Assembly: GCF_901709675.1 (NCBI RefSeq)
Contig: NC_051089.1
Coordinates: 4,380,476-4,444,475, forward strand
Direction of reading: 5' to 3'
DNA from: Syngnathus acus
Lineage: Eukaryota; Chordata; Actinopteri; Syngnathiformes; Syngnathidae
DNA length: 64,000 bases
Below, one piece after another: positions 1-12,130 of this stretch. Below the pieces are notes generated by a model. The model was not told the DNA's origin, made no database searches, and saw nothing but the letters and a program-made list of their open reading frames with translations. The first letter of the stretch is position 1, and every line of letters begins with the position of its first letter. Position numbers and translations under genes: made by a program.

Positions 1-1410
1 GTGTGGGAAAAAATTCAAGGCCCGCTCTCGGTTCGATACATTCAAACAGCTCGGGTGTTATGAGACGTGGGATAGTGCAGCGCGCACACACACTGTCTCT
101 CGGCCCCCCGACGAGGATAATTCATTAACTTCCCTTAATCCTCCAGCAAGAAAAAAAAGATGAAAAGCTTGCTGCATATCAAAAAAAACAATCATTTGAC
201 TGCTGCTGCTGCCACCCCCCCTCCTTCTCCCCTCTTACATGCATGTCATGTGTTAATGAGCTCGGAAATACATTTTGGCAGCGCCATGGGATGAGAGGAG
301 CTCAATAAAATATACACAGGAGGTTGAAACGGCAGGAGAATTAAAAAAAAAAAAAAAAGCTTTTTGACAATGTTAAGCCCAGCAGCCGCTTTGAGGCAAC
401 AGAAGGGTTTTTATCAGCTCTTCAGATGTTAGATCATAGGGCGCGCAAAGCTTTCCAAGGGTAAGCAAAGTCAGGCGAGGCGGTACTGTACCGCTAACAC
501 GCTAATGCTACTCATCACCCATGCTAGGACGTAATTTCAAATAATTGGTTACTCTACTTAAGTAGAATCATCAGGTATCTTTGCGTGAGTAGATAATTCC
601 AACAACTTTTACCCTCTGTTAGAAATCTTATTTTAGTTGCTAGCTAGCATTAGCTAATTTAGCATTTTCTCTGAGTCTGAACTTCGGCAGTTTTTGTTTC
701 TCGTTCGTTTCTGATAGATTTGTTGAGTGAAGCAAGAAATGACTTTCTAACTAAGAAACATACACTCTGTGCACGTTTCAACCTTGGTGGAGTTCCCTCT
801 CCGTCTACTGAGTGCTGTTCTCGTTGACATTGCGGATGATGAAACGACAGGCACTTTAGCTACGTCGTGCTGATAAAGCTGCCCAACCCCCTCGTGGAGG
901 ATGATGGAATCAAAAGCACTCGCGCAGGTTAGCATCGCCGTCATTACTCTCGTCCCGCTCCATTAAGACTGACTGTGGGGCCTCGATGCTTGGCCAAGAT
1001 GGAGTCAAAAATGTTTATTGTTGATATTAATATGTGGTCAAAATGTGGCGGGAAAAGCTTTTTCTTCGACACTTCCAATATGGAGATGAATATTTCGTCG
1101 GCTGTCAAAATACCGCTTACAATTTTGAGATACAGGATTGATGACCATCAATATATGACGCTAACCTTACAGATACATGCTTTTTTTTTTTATTGGACTC
1201 AAATTATGGATCTTACTGCTTTTATTGTCCAGTTGGAAGAGCGCGCGTTTAAATGTGCCGCGACACATAACTCAACATCAGCTCTTCAATGATGAGCAAG
1301 CACTTTTCCTGCATTAAAAAAAAAAAAAAAGACGTCCTTCCTTGCTCATCTCTTTTAAAAATAAATAAAGCCGCATAAAAAAAACGAGCCACTTTGAAGC
1401 CGGCTTGTTT
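1..1410. other. Non-coding, AT-rich, no gene seen
   Basis: Contains A-runs near 343-358 and 1315-1330, a short complex stretch near 235-320 (mixed GCATGTCATG and TTAATGAGCTC motifs) and GCTAGC/GCTAAC-type short repeats near 494-515 and 640-665. Open frames here are short, lack start context and show no similarity I recognise. Confidence 0.5.
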
Positions 1411-2040
1411 ATCGAGGTGCGGCCCTTCAACCGTTAATGAATGTTGATTCAGCCAGGGCCGTATCCCGCTCGCGTCCGTATCCGGCCCTCGTGATGAAGG
1501 GCCGCGCGGCTGCGGGGGAAATGGAGGCTGTTTAACATTAAAAATGATGATATTGCATCAAGGCGATAAATAAGTGCGTAAATATGTGCGACGGGAAGCA
1601 GGATGACGGATAGCGGCACTTGCCGCAACCCATTAGTTGTTGACAGCTCCTGCAAGGGAAGCAAGTGGGAATGCGCGGCCTGTAATTCTGTCTCATTACC
1701 ACGCCAGACGGCACTTCCTCTCGCGCACCTTTAATTCATCTCTTATAGTTTGCCTGTCAGCCACTTTGTTTTATTGCAAACTAACTTGGCCGCTCGCTAT
1801 GACGCCCGATTTACGGCGGCCAATCGAAACGCCCGCAAATCAGAGAATATTTCCATCGATTTGCTTCAAATTGTCTGATCTCTGCGATGTTCCCGCGCAG
1901 CCATTGGCCGCTCTTTGCTGATTAGCTTTTTCCTCTCGTGCAAATCAATCGGCCCAAAGCAGCTGATGCCCCTGCCATCCAATCAGCTCTGACGCGTCCA
2001 AAATAATTGTTGATGATGTTTACGTGAGCTGAAATACTTA
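1411..2040. promoter_or_regulatory. Candidate conserved non-coding block A
   Basis: About 630 bp of complex sequence with no microsatellite, GC-richer than its surroundings. Three CCAAT/ATTGG boxes are at 1820-1824, 1902-1906 and 1979-1983. TTTATTGCAAA lies near 1770-1780 and several GAT/TAAT homeodomain-type sites are scattered. It is far downstream of sall1. The enhancer call is an inference from composition and motif clustering. Confidence 0.4.
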
Positions 2041-4000
2041 TCGCCCTTGAAGGGTACTCCAAGCAGATGCTTGAAATGAAATGCGGTAGCTATATTTTCG
2101 TTAATCACACACAGAGCAAGTGAATCGTTCTTACATAAGGTAAACTGTTATTACGTGAATCGAAAAAAGTATAAATTGATATTCCTTACTATTAACCCAC
2201 AAATCCAGTTTTGCAGGGAGGTCAAAGAAAACAAACGTCACGTCACAAAGGACGCTTATGTTCAGAAAGAAAATTGTCAGATCTGAAGCGGTTATCGGAA
2301 ACGACCCTGATTCGACCTTATTTTTTATTTATAGGAAAGCAAAATCTTGTTTCAGCTCGTCAAGAAAAATTCAAGCCACGCCGCAAATAGCAAAAAAATT
2401 CACAACGTTGACGCCAAGGGGCTTATAATTACTTTAACCTGCTGCAGCGACGCACTACTTTTGTCCAAATGAAGCTTTGTAAATACAAAGTAGAAGACAA
2501 AACTAATTTCACATTGAAAAAGAAAAGAAAATCAAATGGGATTTTTTCCCACCTTTTTCCTGCAATCGCCTCCTTCTCCTTACTACCTCTCTCCTCTCCC
2601 TGGAACTCTATCTAAATCTTATTTCATCCCCTTGCGAGCTACTTCCACTACCTTGTCACTATGAAAGCCATTTGGCTGACAGGGAGGCGGACTCTCTCCG
2701 CAGCGTACTTCCTGCTACAAGGTGTGGCAGATAATTATAGAATGCATTCAGGTCGGTGGAGGTGTGCTGCTGTCCGCTTCGAATCTAAGGCCAGTCACAT
2801 GCGCTTAGCTTCAGCAGCTGGGAAGGCACCTACAGGTCTGAAGGGGGTGGGTGTAATAGTGACAATGGACAGGTTTAATGTCATGGCCACTGGCGTCTGT
2901 GTCCACGTCATGTGTGCGTGATATGACTTTGTGATGACAAGCGGTGATTTAGATGGAGCTGGACGTGGACATGGAGAAGCCCGAGGGCGGCTCACCTACT
3001 CGCACGTTAGCGTCACTGTCAGGAAGACGCAACGATGAGAGCTGAGTGGGCACGGAGTGACATGTTGGGCAGACTGTTCGATTTATTTATTTTTTCCAAT
3101 CCAAGAAAGCTAAAGAGGATGGAAAAAATTGTTTTGTATTCTTCAAACAAGACAACAATGTTGTCAGGTTTGATGTTAACTTTTGTAATATTGCAACAAA
3201 AACGTGGGAGTTGGTGATGGTCCAAAATGAGAAGAAACAAGAATGGTCCCAGAAATAAATGTCATTTTATTGATACGTAGAGTAGGAAAGCTAAACAGTG
3301 AAATGATTATTATTTCTAACTAAGCTTAATGATGCTTTGGACTTACTAATATTAAATTCTCAGAACAACAAGCTTACCTGTCATTTTGTTCTGAAAAATA
3401 CTGCGAGGAAATGCAATGTGTGTGTGTGTGTATGTGTGTGTGCGTGTGCGTGCTTGCGAGACCTGGCATGGGAGCAATTACCGTCAGTAATTTCATCTGC
3501 TGACATACGCTCAACATTGTGTAGTAGGATTCATTTGTAAAACTGCATGAAATAGGAACTTGTAAGCCACAAGCCGTAAAAAAAAAAAAAAGGGGAAGAA
3601 TTCAAATAACTTTCCTCATTGAGATGTTTTATAGATTCCACATTACCAACGACCTTGAGAGGGTTAGGAGAGGAAGCGCCTGGTGGAAGGCAGCCTTACA
3701 AAGTAGAAATATTAGTTGAGTTATTTTCAGGAATTTGAAGTTAATACAGTAGATGTTTGATTTGTGGGAGAGAATGCAACACAGATGTGAAGCACAACTA
3801 AATACGACTTTACGAAATGAGATGGAAGAACAGTGAGTAGCTTCCATGTCGCAGTTTCAGTTTTTTTGGGTGAAACGGTTCAAAACGGCCTTGTTGTGCA
3901 TCATTTAATTTTTCTTCCCGGCTTGTGATCTTGTAAAGGAAAAAAAAAAAACCCCGACATGCAATCAACCACTGATGAGTGGGCCCATCTTTGACTGATT
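2041..4000. other. AT-rich spacer with a TG microsatellite
   Basis: Mostly low-complexity A/T sequence. An imperfect (TG)n run occupies about 3417-3452 and A-runs occur near 3579-3591, 3941-3952 and 4000-4010. No coding exon or recognisable transposon was seen. Confidence 0.5.
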
Positions 4001-4029
4001 AAAAAAAAAAATAAAAATCCCGGCATACA

Positions 4030-4510
4030 TTTTTGAGGCACTTCCTGTTTGGTCTGTCCCGCCGCCTCCTCCTCCTTTTGCCTGAGAACCAAGTGCATTT
4101 ACTGTCTGCTGCATGCATATTAAAAATATTTACAAAGCTCCTTTTAATAATTGCATTTCCCTCTCAACTTTGTAATTTTCAGAGAGCGGATGGTTGTGAT
4201 AAGGAAGTCCAAACATCCGCCACGTTTCTCCTTTGCGTGCATTGTTCCCCGACAATTAAGAAATGTGCCGCTTGCTAGCCTTCATTGACGGACAATTCCC
4301 TCCGGGAGGAAAGGGTAGGGGCGTCTGCGCCGGCGAGGGGGGGAGGGAGAAAAAAAGCGACAAGACAAAACAGAGAAATGAGACGAGGCTTGTCCACGCG
4401 CAGGTAGCTGCTTGGTGTCAGCCTCGCAAGCATTGCAGGGGCCGGCTGCCTGAAGACGCCCATCACCACGTCGATAAATCCATCAAGGAGATCAATGATG
4501 CTGCGGATCA
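4030..4510. other. Unique non-coding block of unclear role
   Basis: Complex sequence with an AT-rich core near 4112-4180 (ATGCATATTAAAAATATT, TAATAATTGCATTTC) followed by GC-richer DNA to 4510. It could be a weak regulatory block. No gene was recognised on either strand. Confidence 0.25.
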
Positions 4511-4839
4511 CTAAAAGTTATCGGCTTCAGCCCTGCCAAATCAGCAAACACAATCACTATGTAAATCCATCTCCTCCGTCTTGCAAAGACTGCTCACCCC
4601 AAACCGGGACCAAAGTAGTCCTGAAAAGTGAGCTGTAAAACTCACACCAAAATTAATCAACAACTAATCGTTTATAAAATTCACTATTTTCATAATCATT
4701 AAACAACAATTACTATTATACTTTAATCTAAAATAAAATGGTGGATTATTTGATGCGATAATCGAGACAATAATTTGTGACATCCTTGTTCACATGATTG
4801 ACGATTGTTACTCGATGCACTCTTATTGCCTTGTGATCA

Positions 4840-5300
4840 TCTGGTCTGTTGTTTGTCTTTGTAGCGGTTCACATAGCTAACTCGCCGCCTGTAGTTTATT
4901 TGCTCGGTGTAGTGGTTCACCTGAGTGTAGGGATCAATTCAGTCTCCCTGCAATTAATCGATCACGATCCAGTTTGACTTTTGCAGTGGTTCATATTCCT
5001 TGTCCAGTGTCATTAATTATCATAATTGACATTTGTCAAGAGCTGATCTGATCCAATTCATGTCCACATATAACAACCGACAATACATGTCAAATACCAA
5101 AATAAATATCGGAATTGTCTTGCAATGTCAATCTTTGTAGTGTGGTTGTGTGGTAGTGGCCTTCACAGTGGCCCTGAGATTGACTGTCCGTCCGACCACG
5201 GTGTCGTCTGTCTTTGTAGTGATTCACGTTGCTGACTTGTATGCATCTGGATCGATTTCGACTCAATGTGCTGATTCTTGAAGTGAAAAAGTTTGTGAAC
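4840..5300 (+). repeat. Degenerate repeat array, plus orientation (partner of 6762-7090)
   Basis: Repeated degenerate modules of the form TTTGTAGYGGTTCACRT occur near 4858, 4910, 4980, 5133 and 5212, separated by 50-150 bp. The segment 5194-5236 matches the reverse complement of 6862-6891 at 29 of 30 positions apart from one 13-bp insertion, so the two arrays belong to the same family in opposite orientation. Confidence 0.55.
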
Positions 5301-5689
5301 AACTGATGGAGTGTGTACACTTCTACCAGAAGCCTGTCAAGGGGCTGTTTGTTCATACCGAGGGGACATCTGTGCCTCCTGATGCTGCCGTGACACTCCC
5401 TCTCCACACACACATGTTCTACCCCCCCTTTTCTCCTCACCTCTCCCTTAAGTTAGTGTCGCCCACCTCCCCCAAGACAGCTGGGTGACCTGCAGGCCCG
5501 GCCGGGATAGCGACTCACTGTGATGAAATAGAGGTAGGCAGTTGTTCACGCGCCCCCCCTCGGGGTCATTATTTAAAAAGTGACAGAGACTCCAGTGAGT
5601 GAAACGTGAGCGATGTAAGGAAAGGAGGCTGAGGCATAAGGGTGGTGGTGGTGGGGGGGCGCAGGTGTATTGTCCGTTGGAGGGCGAGG
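5301..5689. other. Spacer, C-rich tracts, no gene seen
   Basis: C/T-rich tracts (5424-5475) and G-rich stretches (5640-5665) dominate. Short overlapping frames on both strands reflect the base skew, not coding sequence. Confidence 0.45.
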
Positions 5690-6060
5690 CTGCCGGGAGA
5701 CAAATGAATCCAGCAGGCATTTGGTACACACCGGAGATTGCTTATCGATCCGGATCGTAGTATTCAGGCGGGCCTGAGAGAAGGCTGAGAATTTTCTGAG
5801 GGAGTTAATAACCTGGCAGCTCAGCTGTCTTGTCCAATCCACCAAAGGCGGAGGCCTAATCAGGGCTGGATTCCCTTTTCTTGTCCCCCCCCGACGTCCC
5901 CCGCTACACCCCGCGTCCCCTCCCACCTCGGCCACTCACTTCCACTCCGTCGGAGCCGGGCGAGTGATTGAAATGACAGCCCCCGTTGAAAGAGGCTAAT
6001 CAAATTGTTTATTATCAGTCTGAATCAATATGTATGGATTGTTAAAACATCAAAGTCGGG
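5690..6060. promoter_or_regulatory. Candidate conserved non-coding block B1
   Basis: Includes a TGACAG site (5974-5979, MEIS/TGIF type) followed at 5996-6020 by CTAATCAAATTGTTTATTAT, which combines homeodomain and forkhead/HOX-like sites. The flank near 5730-5880 is complex and unrepeated. An enhancer role is inferred only. Confidence 0.4.
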
Positions 6061-6339
6061 GGGCCTGCAGAAAATAATAGTCGGGGGGCCCGCTCACCCG
6101 GCGGCAGCAGCTGCTCGCCCTGCTCTGTTTAAAACGACGTTCACTCTTACTTAAACCCCGTGACCCGACTGAAGGGGTCCCCGAAAAAATTCCCTCCGGC
6201 GCATCTGTTCTGGTGCGCCCGATGAGCTGGCGGTCCTCAAATTGGGGACCCCGAACCACCGGGGTTCCGCAAGCCGTAGCTTGAATGTCAAGCAACCACG
6301 CTGCGTTTTGATCAAAATTTTGTGAGCTCCCGTTATTGG

Positions 6340-6720
6340 ACAGCTTCACGCTCAACACGCTCTTGTTTCCCTCCTCTTAACGCGCCGGCCCGATTGCAAA
6401 TGAGCTCAGGGCTGATGAATGAGTCGGCCCAAGGGCGAAAATTGGCCCGAGATGGACATTGTAGTTGGTCGGGAGACAAGCCGGCGTGGAAGATTGATGG
6501 ATCGCCATTGTCCGTTCATTGGCGCCCAGCGTGACACCTCATGTTTGGCCGGGGTCCACCTCCCCGACACTTCGCAAACACGAACCGCGTCGCCGGCTTG
6601 ATGGAATGATCAGACGCTGAATGATATGTTCTCCTCCGTCTTGACCTCTTTACCGGCGCCGAGCATTAAGATGGATCGCTGGCGAGTGTGAAGACCCAAG
6701 GTCAAAAGTGAGGAGGCATT
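6340..6720. promoter_or_regulatory. Candidate conserved non-coding block B2
   Basis: Complex sequence with ATTGCAAAT (6393-6401, octamer-like), CCATTGT (Sox-like) near 6507 and several ATTGG boxes. It lies between the two inverted degenerate arrays. Inferred enhancer. Confidence 0.35.
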
Positions 6721-6736
6721 CAGCCGCCTTAACACC

Positions 6737-6778
6737 CTCCATTGCCATCCATTCATCAATTTCTACATGTCCTATCCT
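6737..6778 (-). repeat. SINE-tail fragment (CCATCCATTCATC type)
   Basis: The stretch CCATCCATTCATCAATTTCT, then TACATGTCCTATCCTC, resembles the 3' end of common fish tRNA-derived SINEs in reverse orientation (TGGATGGATG tail). It is short and degraded. Confidence 0.35.
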
Positions 6779-7090
6779 CTGCAGTCATCTAAGTGAACCA
6801 CCAAAAAGACCGATCACGCCCCGAACCGATTCAGTGAGTGACAATTGATTTCACGCCGATCGTCAGCTACGTGAATCACGACACCGTGGTCTCATTGGCA
6901 GCCAATCAAAGGGCAACTATGATCAGCACTAAAATGTGAACCGCTGGACTGATCACGACAACGAATGAAAGTCGGTTCGCTATGTGACCCGCTACGTTCT
7001 GGACCGTCAGTCAGCAATGTCAAAGCACGACACTAGCACAGCTTGTTTTGCTCAGCGCGGTAATCTGTGCACTTGATCAGGGCATGAAGC
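6762..7090 (-). repeat. Degenerate repeat array, minus orientation (partner of 4840-5300)
   Basis: Modules such as AAGTGAACCACCAAAAAGAC (near 6790), TACGTGAATCACGACACC (6868-6885) and ATGTGAACCGCTGG (near 6935) are reverse complements of the 4840-5300 modules. GATCACGMC motifs recur between them. See the 29/30 match of 6862-6891 with 5194-5236. Confidence 0.55.
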
Positions 7091-7099
7091 CAACTGTCG

Positions 7100-7460
7100 T
7101 CCAGCGCAGCACACAATGAAGGTGATTGATTGGACGCTCCGGGGATCAAACCCTCATTTTGCTCCTAATTTCGCCTGTCACTCATCTGACTTCTGCCGAT
7201 GTCCACGTTCAATAACAGCCCCGCTCATCTTTTCAGACAATAGTCACGTCCTAATTGGAAGTCCATGCGACTTCTTATCATCCAGCCCATTACATAATCC
7301 ACATGACGGCAGCCGTCATCCATCATACCGCAAATTTGTTCCGTCTTTTGGGCTTGGATGATCACAGGCGACGGAGACGTATTGATTTTGCACAAAACAC
7401 TAAGCGGAGACTCCAGAAGTGGATTGTTTGTCTGTTATTGATAATTGCTTTAATGAGCAT
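7100..7460. promoter_or_regulatory. Candidate conserved non-coding block C
   Basis: Complex sequence with TGATTGATTGG near 7122, TAATTGGAAG near 7251, TGATCACAGG near 7359 and ATTGATAATTGCTTTAATGA near 7437-7456. No microsatellite or transposon similarity. An enhancer role is inferred. Confidence 0.4.
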
Positions 7461-8999
7461 GACGGTCAGGTGGGGGCAGAAAAATGATGGTGCCTGACAC
7501 CCTTCAGTTGATGGGGTGATGTCTTTTTTTCTACACTGGTCAACCATTTTTTTCCCTATTTTCATAATGATAATCCCAATAATAATCACTGTGATATATT
7601 GAGTTGTGATGTCCCGCTCAAGATATTTTGGCTTATACACTTGAGAATGTTAAATAGTTTTATGATGGTTCCAGTTTGTCCGATTTCCAATTTTTTTTCC
7701 CATGTGGAAAAATCCAAAGCAATTTGGGGCCGATGCAAATGAGGATTATTAAAGGCCGACTCTCTACAAACAAAGTAACCACTAGTCTGCATGAGCACAA
7801 ATATGAACTGCATGTTGGAACCTCACCAAGCATCTGGGCCACAATTAAAGGAACATTACTGATTAAACATATGGACCTCTGTCCACTTCACAACTTGACA
7901 AAAACAAAACAATAATGTGTCCTTTGCGGCTTTGAAAAGAACATTAAGCCTGATGAGGCTGGCGGCTTTTGTCTGATTGAAGTGCACACATTAAACACGC
8001 AGTGATGTGCGTGTTATGTATTTTGCGTTGGAAAAGATGTGATGGTTTATTTAGCAGGCTGGGATGATCCAAAATGGGAGGTTGGAAAGTAGAGGACTTG
8101 CTGTATGCTGAGTGGGCTGGCCTAAAAAACAATCTGTAGGTGGCCTCCCAGTCTTGACCTGCGCTACTATAATGTGCTACATAAGGCTAATGAACTGTTT
8201 TGCTAGCTAGCATGTGTATGAACCCAAGTATAGTTTCACCAGTTGTTCTAGCCCAATATTTTACATTTTACTATCCGAGTACAGTGTCAAAGGACCCTTA
8301 AATATATATATATACATACATACATATATATAAATATATCCTTAAAGTATATCATGAATTTGAAAGGCTAGTAAAATTCACTTAGCTTCTTCAGAAGTGC
8401 TTTGAGTGATGCAGTTTAGAGTCGAAAGGTAGGACTGTGTTTTCCTTTTTTGTAGTAGTTAACTTTCCCTTCAAACTTGTATGATTGTAAAGTGACTTTA
8501 AAAGCTCAACTAACAAACGTTTTTCTTCCTTAGACGTTTTTGTTTTCCCGCCCAAAATGTGCCCCATCAGAGGTCTTCAAAGGGTGAGTAGATTTTTCTT
8601 CGTTTCACAGAGATTACCTTTTTATGTTATAGATTTACATCACGTAACTTTAAAATGTGTCCATAGAGTTAATAAAAGTTTTACGAGTAAGAACATTTGA
8701 CCTCGGAACAGATCATTTTTTAAAAATGATTTCCTGTGGAATAATTGGTCCAGAAAATGGTGACCAGAGGTTGCACACACACAGGAGATACTACAGACTG
8801 ATATAAAATAACACAAAAGCCTCGTCGGATTTGGAGCTGGGACTTATTGGAGTGCACCTGCCAGGTAAGAAGATAAACCACTGGAGGTCAGCATAGTTGA
8901 AGTTGCCAGTGGCGGTGTTGGCTTTCTCCTCTTAGTCAATCTGTGACATGGTCCTCCACATATTGTATGAATGCACAATGCGGTATGAACAATCCGCTC
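7461..8999. other. AT-rich spacer
   Basis: Contains an AT/ACAT run at about 8300-8339 (tatatata with cataca units) and GCTAGC motifs near 8203. No gene, RNA or clear transposon recognised. Confidence 0.45.
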
Positions 9000-9490
9000 C
9001 TAATTAGCTTGGCTTTTGATATGAAACGATGCATCATCTTCTCGCTAGGCAACAGCTGATTGACCGCGGGCCGCTAATACCGTTTCGCCCCCCTCGCCGA
9101 GCGGCGTGGCTTTCATGTGAGTACATATTTCCTGATAAAACGCCGGCGGTCATAACTGGAACAAGGCCCCGCTTGACTCATCATACCCAGGCCCGACATG
9201 GCCGCGGTCCACTTGCTTTATTTATCTCTTACATCTGTTTCCTGCGTGCCGAAGCCGTTGTGTCTGTCTCTCTTTCCCGCTGCAAGTCATTAAGGCCCGC
9301 AGGTAAGATCGTCTTGTCTGCCGACAAGCCTTCAGCATCTGCTCCCGCCCGGACCCCGATCAGAACCAGGATGTTTAAAATGCATGTCCGACTGCTTTGT
9401 TTTGACTCGCTCGGAGTGCTGTTTAATGACAATGGACTGCTTGTTCTGTTCCGGCACAGTTTCTAATCAAACCTTTCATCAGTAATGGAT
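9000..9490. promoter_or_regulatory. Candidate conserved non-coding block D
   Basis: About 490 bp of GC-richer, non-repetitive sequence in AT-rich DNA. A frame open for 145 codons on the plus strand (9029-9466) crosses it but has no family resemblance and is better explained by low stop-codon density. Enhancer role inferred. Confidence 0.4.
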
Positions 9491-10079
9491 GGAGGACCTA
9501 ATTGTGGGTGTATGGCTAGGCTGGGGGGTGTCCCCCTTGTAGGCTTCAATTAGAGACCACTCGGATGGGGTCTTGGGTGTAGAAAAAGTCTTTGTTTTCA
9601 ATTCTTGCTGCTGCTATGTCAGCACTGCCAAATATAGACACGCTAGCAACTAGGACACAGTCGATTTTTTTACCGTGCTTTACGTTTTGTGATCCTGCAC
9701 AATCAGCAAGTGCAGTCTGAAAAGGGCTTTAAGTATCATTTGAGGAATGTTTGAATAATTCGAAGTGAACCAGGAACCTTATTGGTACAGTCATTGGTCA
9801 AACACGAGAATTTTCCTGTTCAGCTCCTTGTTAGAGAACAGCAAGTTGTGAAAGTTGCGTCAGACGTGTGTATTCAAAAACTTAGTAAAGGCCAAAAATT
9901 GTAAACATATAGTATGTCCATATTTAATGTGCAAGAAGATGCCATAATATGTAACCACAGGGGGCAGCAGAATACTCTGGTTTCCATTCCGAGTTCATTT
10001 TAAGGTAGCTCAGCTAGCTCCCCTCTAACTTGGAATGAAGAGCAGCGTCACACAATGTTAGCTGCCGTGCGCCATGTTA

Positions 10080-10440
10080 CACTCGGCCCCGTGCACTGGG
10101 GCCTAATTAAAACACACTGAAGGCTTGATAACACTGTGGCTGAAAGTAGATCTCCTTAAGAGATACTTAATCCCGCTAAAGATTTGCAGCAGCTCTCCCG
10201 CGCTGCATCGCAATCAAAGCTATCAGTCGGGTCTCTAGTGGACTCATTACTGGATTCCACCAAACTGACACCCCCTCTTCCACCTTCAGACACCCGCTCC
10301 CCGCCTCCTCCCGCTCCCATTCGCTGGATGACCCGGGCAATCACACCTATTCTTATGACATTCATTAAGCGGCGGCGATAGACAACTAACACACTTTTGT
10401 CTCGTCATTAATCATCGCCTTATCGGCGAGATGCAAGCCT
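10080..10440. promoter_or_regulatory. Candidate conserved non-coding block E
   Basis: Has TAATTA at 10104-10109, AATCAAAG (TCF/LEF type) near 10212, CTTATGACATTCATTAAG near 10354 and CATTAATCATCGCCTTATC near 10407. It is unrepeated and GC-richer than its flanks. Enhancer role inferred. Confidence 0.42.
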
Positions 10441-10724
10441 GTCACTGACTGTAGGTGTGTGTGTGTGTGGGTCGCAGGTTTCCTCTTCCAAACTGGAGCA
10501 AAGGTCAGGTATCAGGCATGGCGGTGATCAGGAGCGACTCTAAGCACATTATTCAGGTTAATGAATGCGCTTGCGTCACCCTCGTTGCGGCTATTCTTAC
10601 GGCCTTAGGAGACCACCTACTGCCAAGGAGTAAAAAAAAACAAAGACCTGACACGATAAGTTCAAGATAGTTAAATCTACAGAATGTTTTATTCCAGTCA
10701 ATTAGGGAGGAGGTCTTGTCATTG

Positions 10725-10820
10725 GGGTTGCAGGTGAATTGGGGTCTATCCTAACCCAGTATTGGGCGCTGTCAACTGGACTAGGCTCCAGCTCACCTGT
10801 AAATGAGTGCATGGATGCTT
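10725..10820 (+). repeat. Degraded fish SINE/LINE tail fragment
   Basis: The phrase GTCTATCCTAACCC, later GCTGTCAACTGGACTAGG and CTCCAGCTCACCTG, resembles the widespread fish retroposon 3' body (GGGATAGGCTCCAGC type). There is no intact head with A and B boxes. Confidence 0.5.
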
Positions 10821-11049
10821 TTCATTGGAGACATTTTTTAGAAGAGAAAAAAAAAATAGATAATAGATAAATAATAAAAACAATGCAGCTTCGTTTTGGG
10901 GGTCGGCGGCACTGGCCAATTGATGCACCGGATCGGATGGGGCCCATCAGTTTGCCGCCCGTGTCATAGGGGGGTGCATGGGGTCTCGGTGTAAGTGTTC
11001 ACACGACTGCATTATCCGGCTGATTTAGTTATGACAGCTGGCGCCCGCG

Positions 11050-11260
11050 AGGAGCACAGCGGTTGGGTAGGGGAGAGGGGGTGGGGGGGGGGTTCGGTGA
11101 TGCTGGGAGGGATCGGATCACCCAGGCTGCAGACAAATGATGATGAAGAGATCACTTTATGGAACAATCTCCATAATATTTCATGCTCGCTCGGCAGCTC
11201 CCAGGCGGTCGGGGTGGGGGTGGCGGTGGGGAGGGGGGCTGCGAGGCTAACTGCTCCATC
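11050..11260. other. G-rich tracts
   Basis: G-runs of 7-9 near 11076-11095 and a GGGGTGGGGGTGGCGGTGGG segment near 11211-11230 give potential G-quadruplex sequence on the plus strand. No coding support. Confidence 0.4.
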
Positions 11261-11484
11261 AATTGATTTGATTCACGGCAGCAGCGGACTACTCGTCGCG
11301 TGGAGTATTTCAAATAAATGACAAGCGCGGAAAGGAATGATATCTACATCAATATTAACCCTGAAAGGGAATAATGGATGCCGGGCTGCAATTTGCGCCG
11401 CATCCTGAGTAATGCCTTACGCGGCAGAAGGCAGGTGATGGAAGAGTTATAGCTCAGACGTTTCCTGTCGTTACCCCCCCCACC

Positions 11485-11693
11485 AACACACACACTCACA
11501 CACACACTCACACACGCACACATAACTAAAGGAACAAGAACTGGGGTTTGCAAACTTTTTGGGCTGGGGAGAAAATTTTCCAAGGACCACCCCAAAAAAA
11601 TTCCAACACCAACAGATAACATAATATGATATAATCATGAAAATAAATAAATAATAAATAATCAACTAAATAAATAAATAAATAAATAAATAA
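11485..11693. repeat. CA-rich run, then A/T tetranucleotide repeat
   Basis: Imperfect (CA)n with interspersed CT at 11485-11521, and (TAAA)n at 11666-11693. Between them lies transposon-like sequence (see 11540-11740). Confidence 0.7.
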
Positions 11694-11740
11694 TATACAC
11701 ACAAAGTGGTGGCTCACGGACCCCAATTTGAAAAGCAATG
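11540..11740. mobile_element. hAT-like non-autonomous remnant
   Basis: The left part has TTTGCAAACTTTTTGGGCTG and AAGGACCACC; the right part has GGCTCACGGACCCCAATTTG. Both resemble the ends of hAT/MITE families that begin CAGTGGTTCTCAAACTGGGG. A related end, GGTGCTTCTCAAATTGGGAT, occurs at about 18248-18267. No transposase is present and boundaries are uncertain. Confidence 0.35.
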
Positions 11741-11839
11741 CACAAGCGTTTTTTATTTGACCTCGAGCGCACGCCGCCCAACCCCTACACAAATGTACAA
11801 GCTACATCTTCCCCTCCTCCTGAGGCGGCCATTTATTTT

Positions 11840-12130
11840 CCTCTTTATGAAGCACATTACAGCCGAGGAGGCTAAACCCAAGTCGTCGCTCAGCCCCCGC
11901 CTCGCACAAAAAGCAGTTTATCAGATAAATCACCCCTGACCGCCTCGCCATTAGAGCGGCCACGGAAGTGCAGCTCGGGCACGTATGGCGCTAATAATGA
12001 TGGCGTGCTCGCCTGCTATTAATGCGCGGACATGATGCATGCTTGGCTGCAGCGGCGGTTTAACATGGCTCAGCACTCTTAACCTGATCCCCCTCGCACA
12101 AACAGGTGTATAATGGATTCAGATCAGGTA
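11840..12130. promoter_or_regulatory. Candidate conserved non-coding block F
   Basis: Complex sequence with GCGCTAATAATGATGGCG near 11988, CTATTAATGCGCGGACATG near 12016 and a CAGATAAATCACCCC site near 11920. It contrasts with AT-rich flanks. Enhancer role inferred. Confidence 0.35.
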
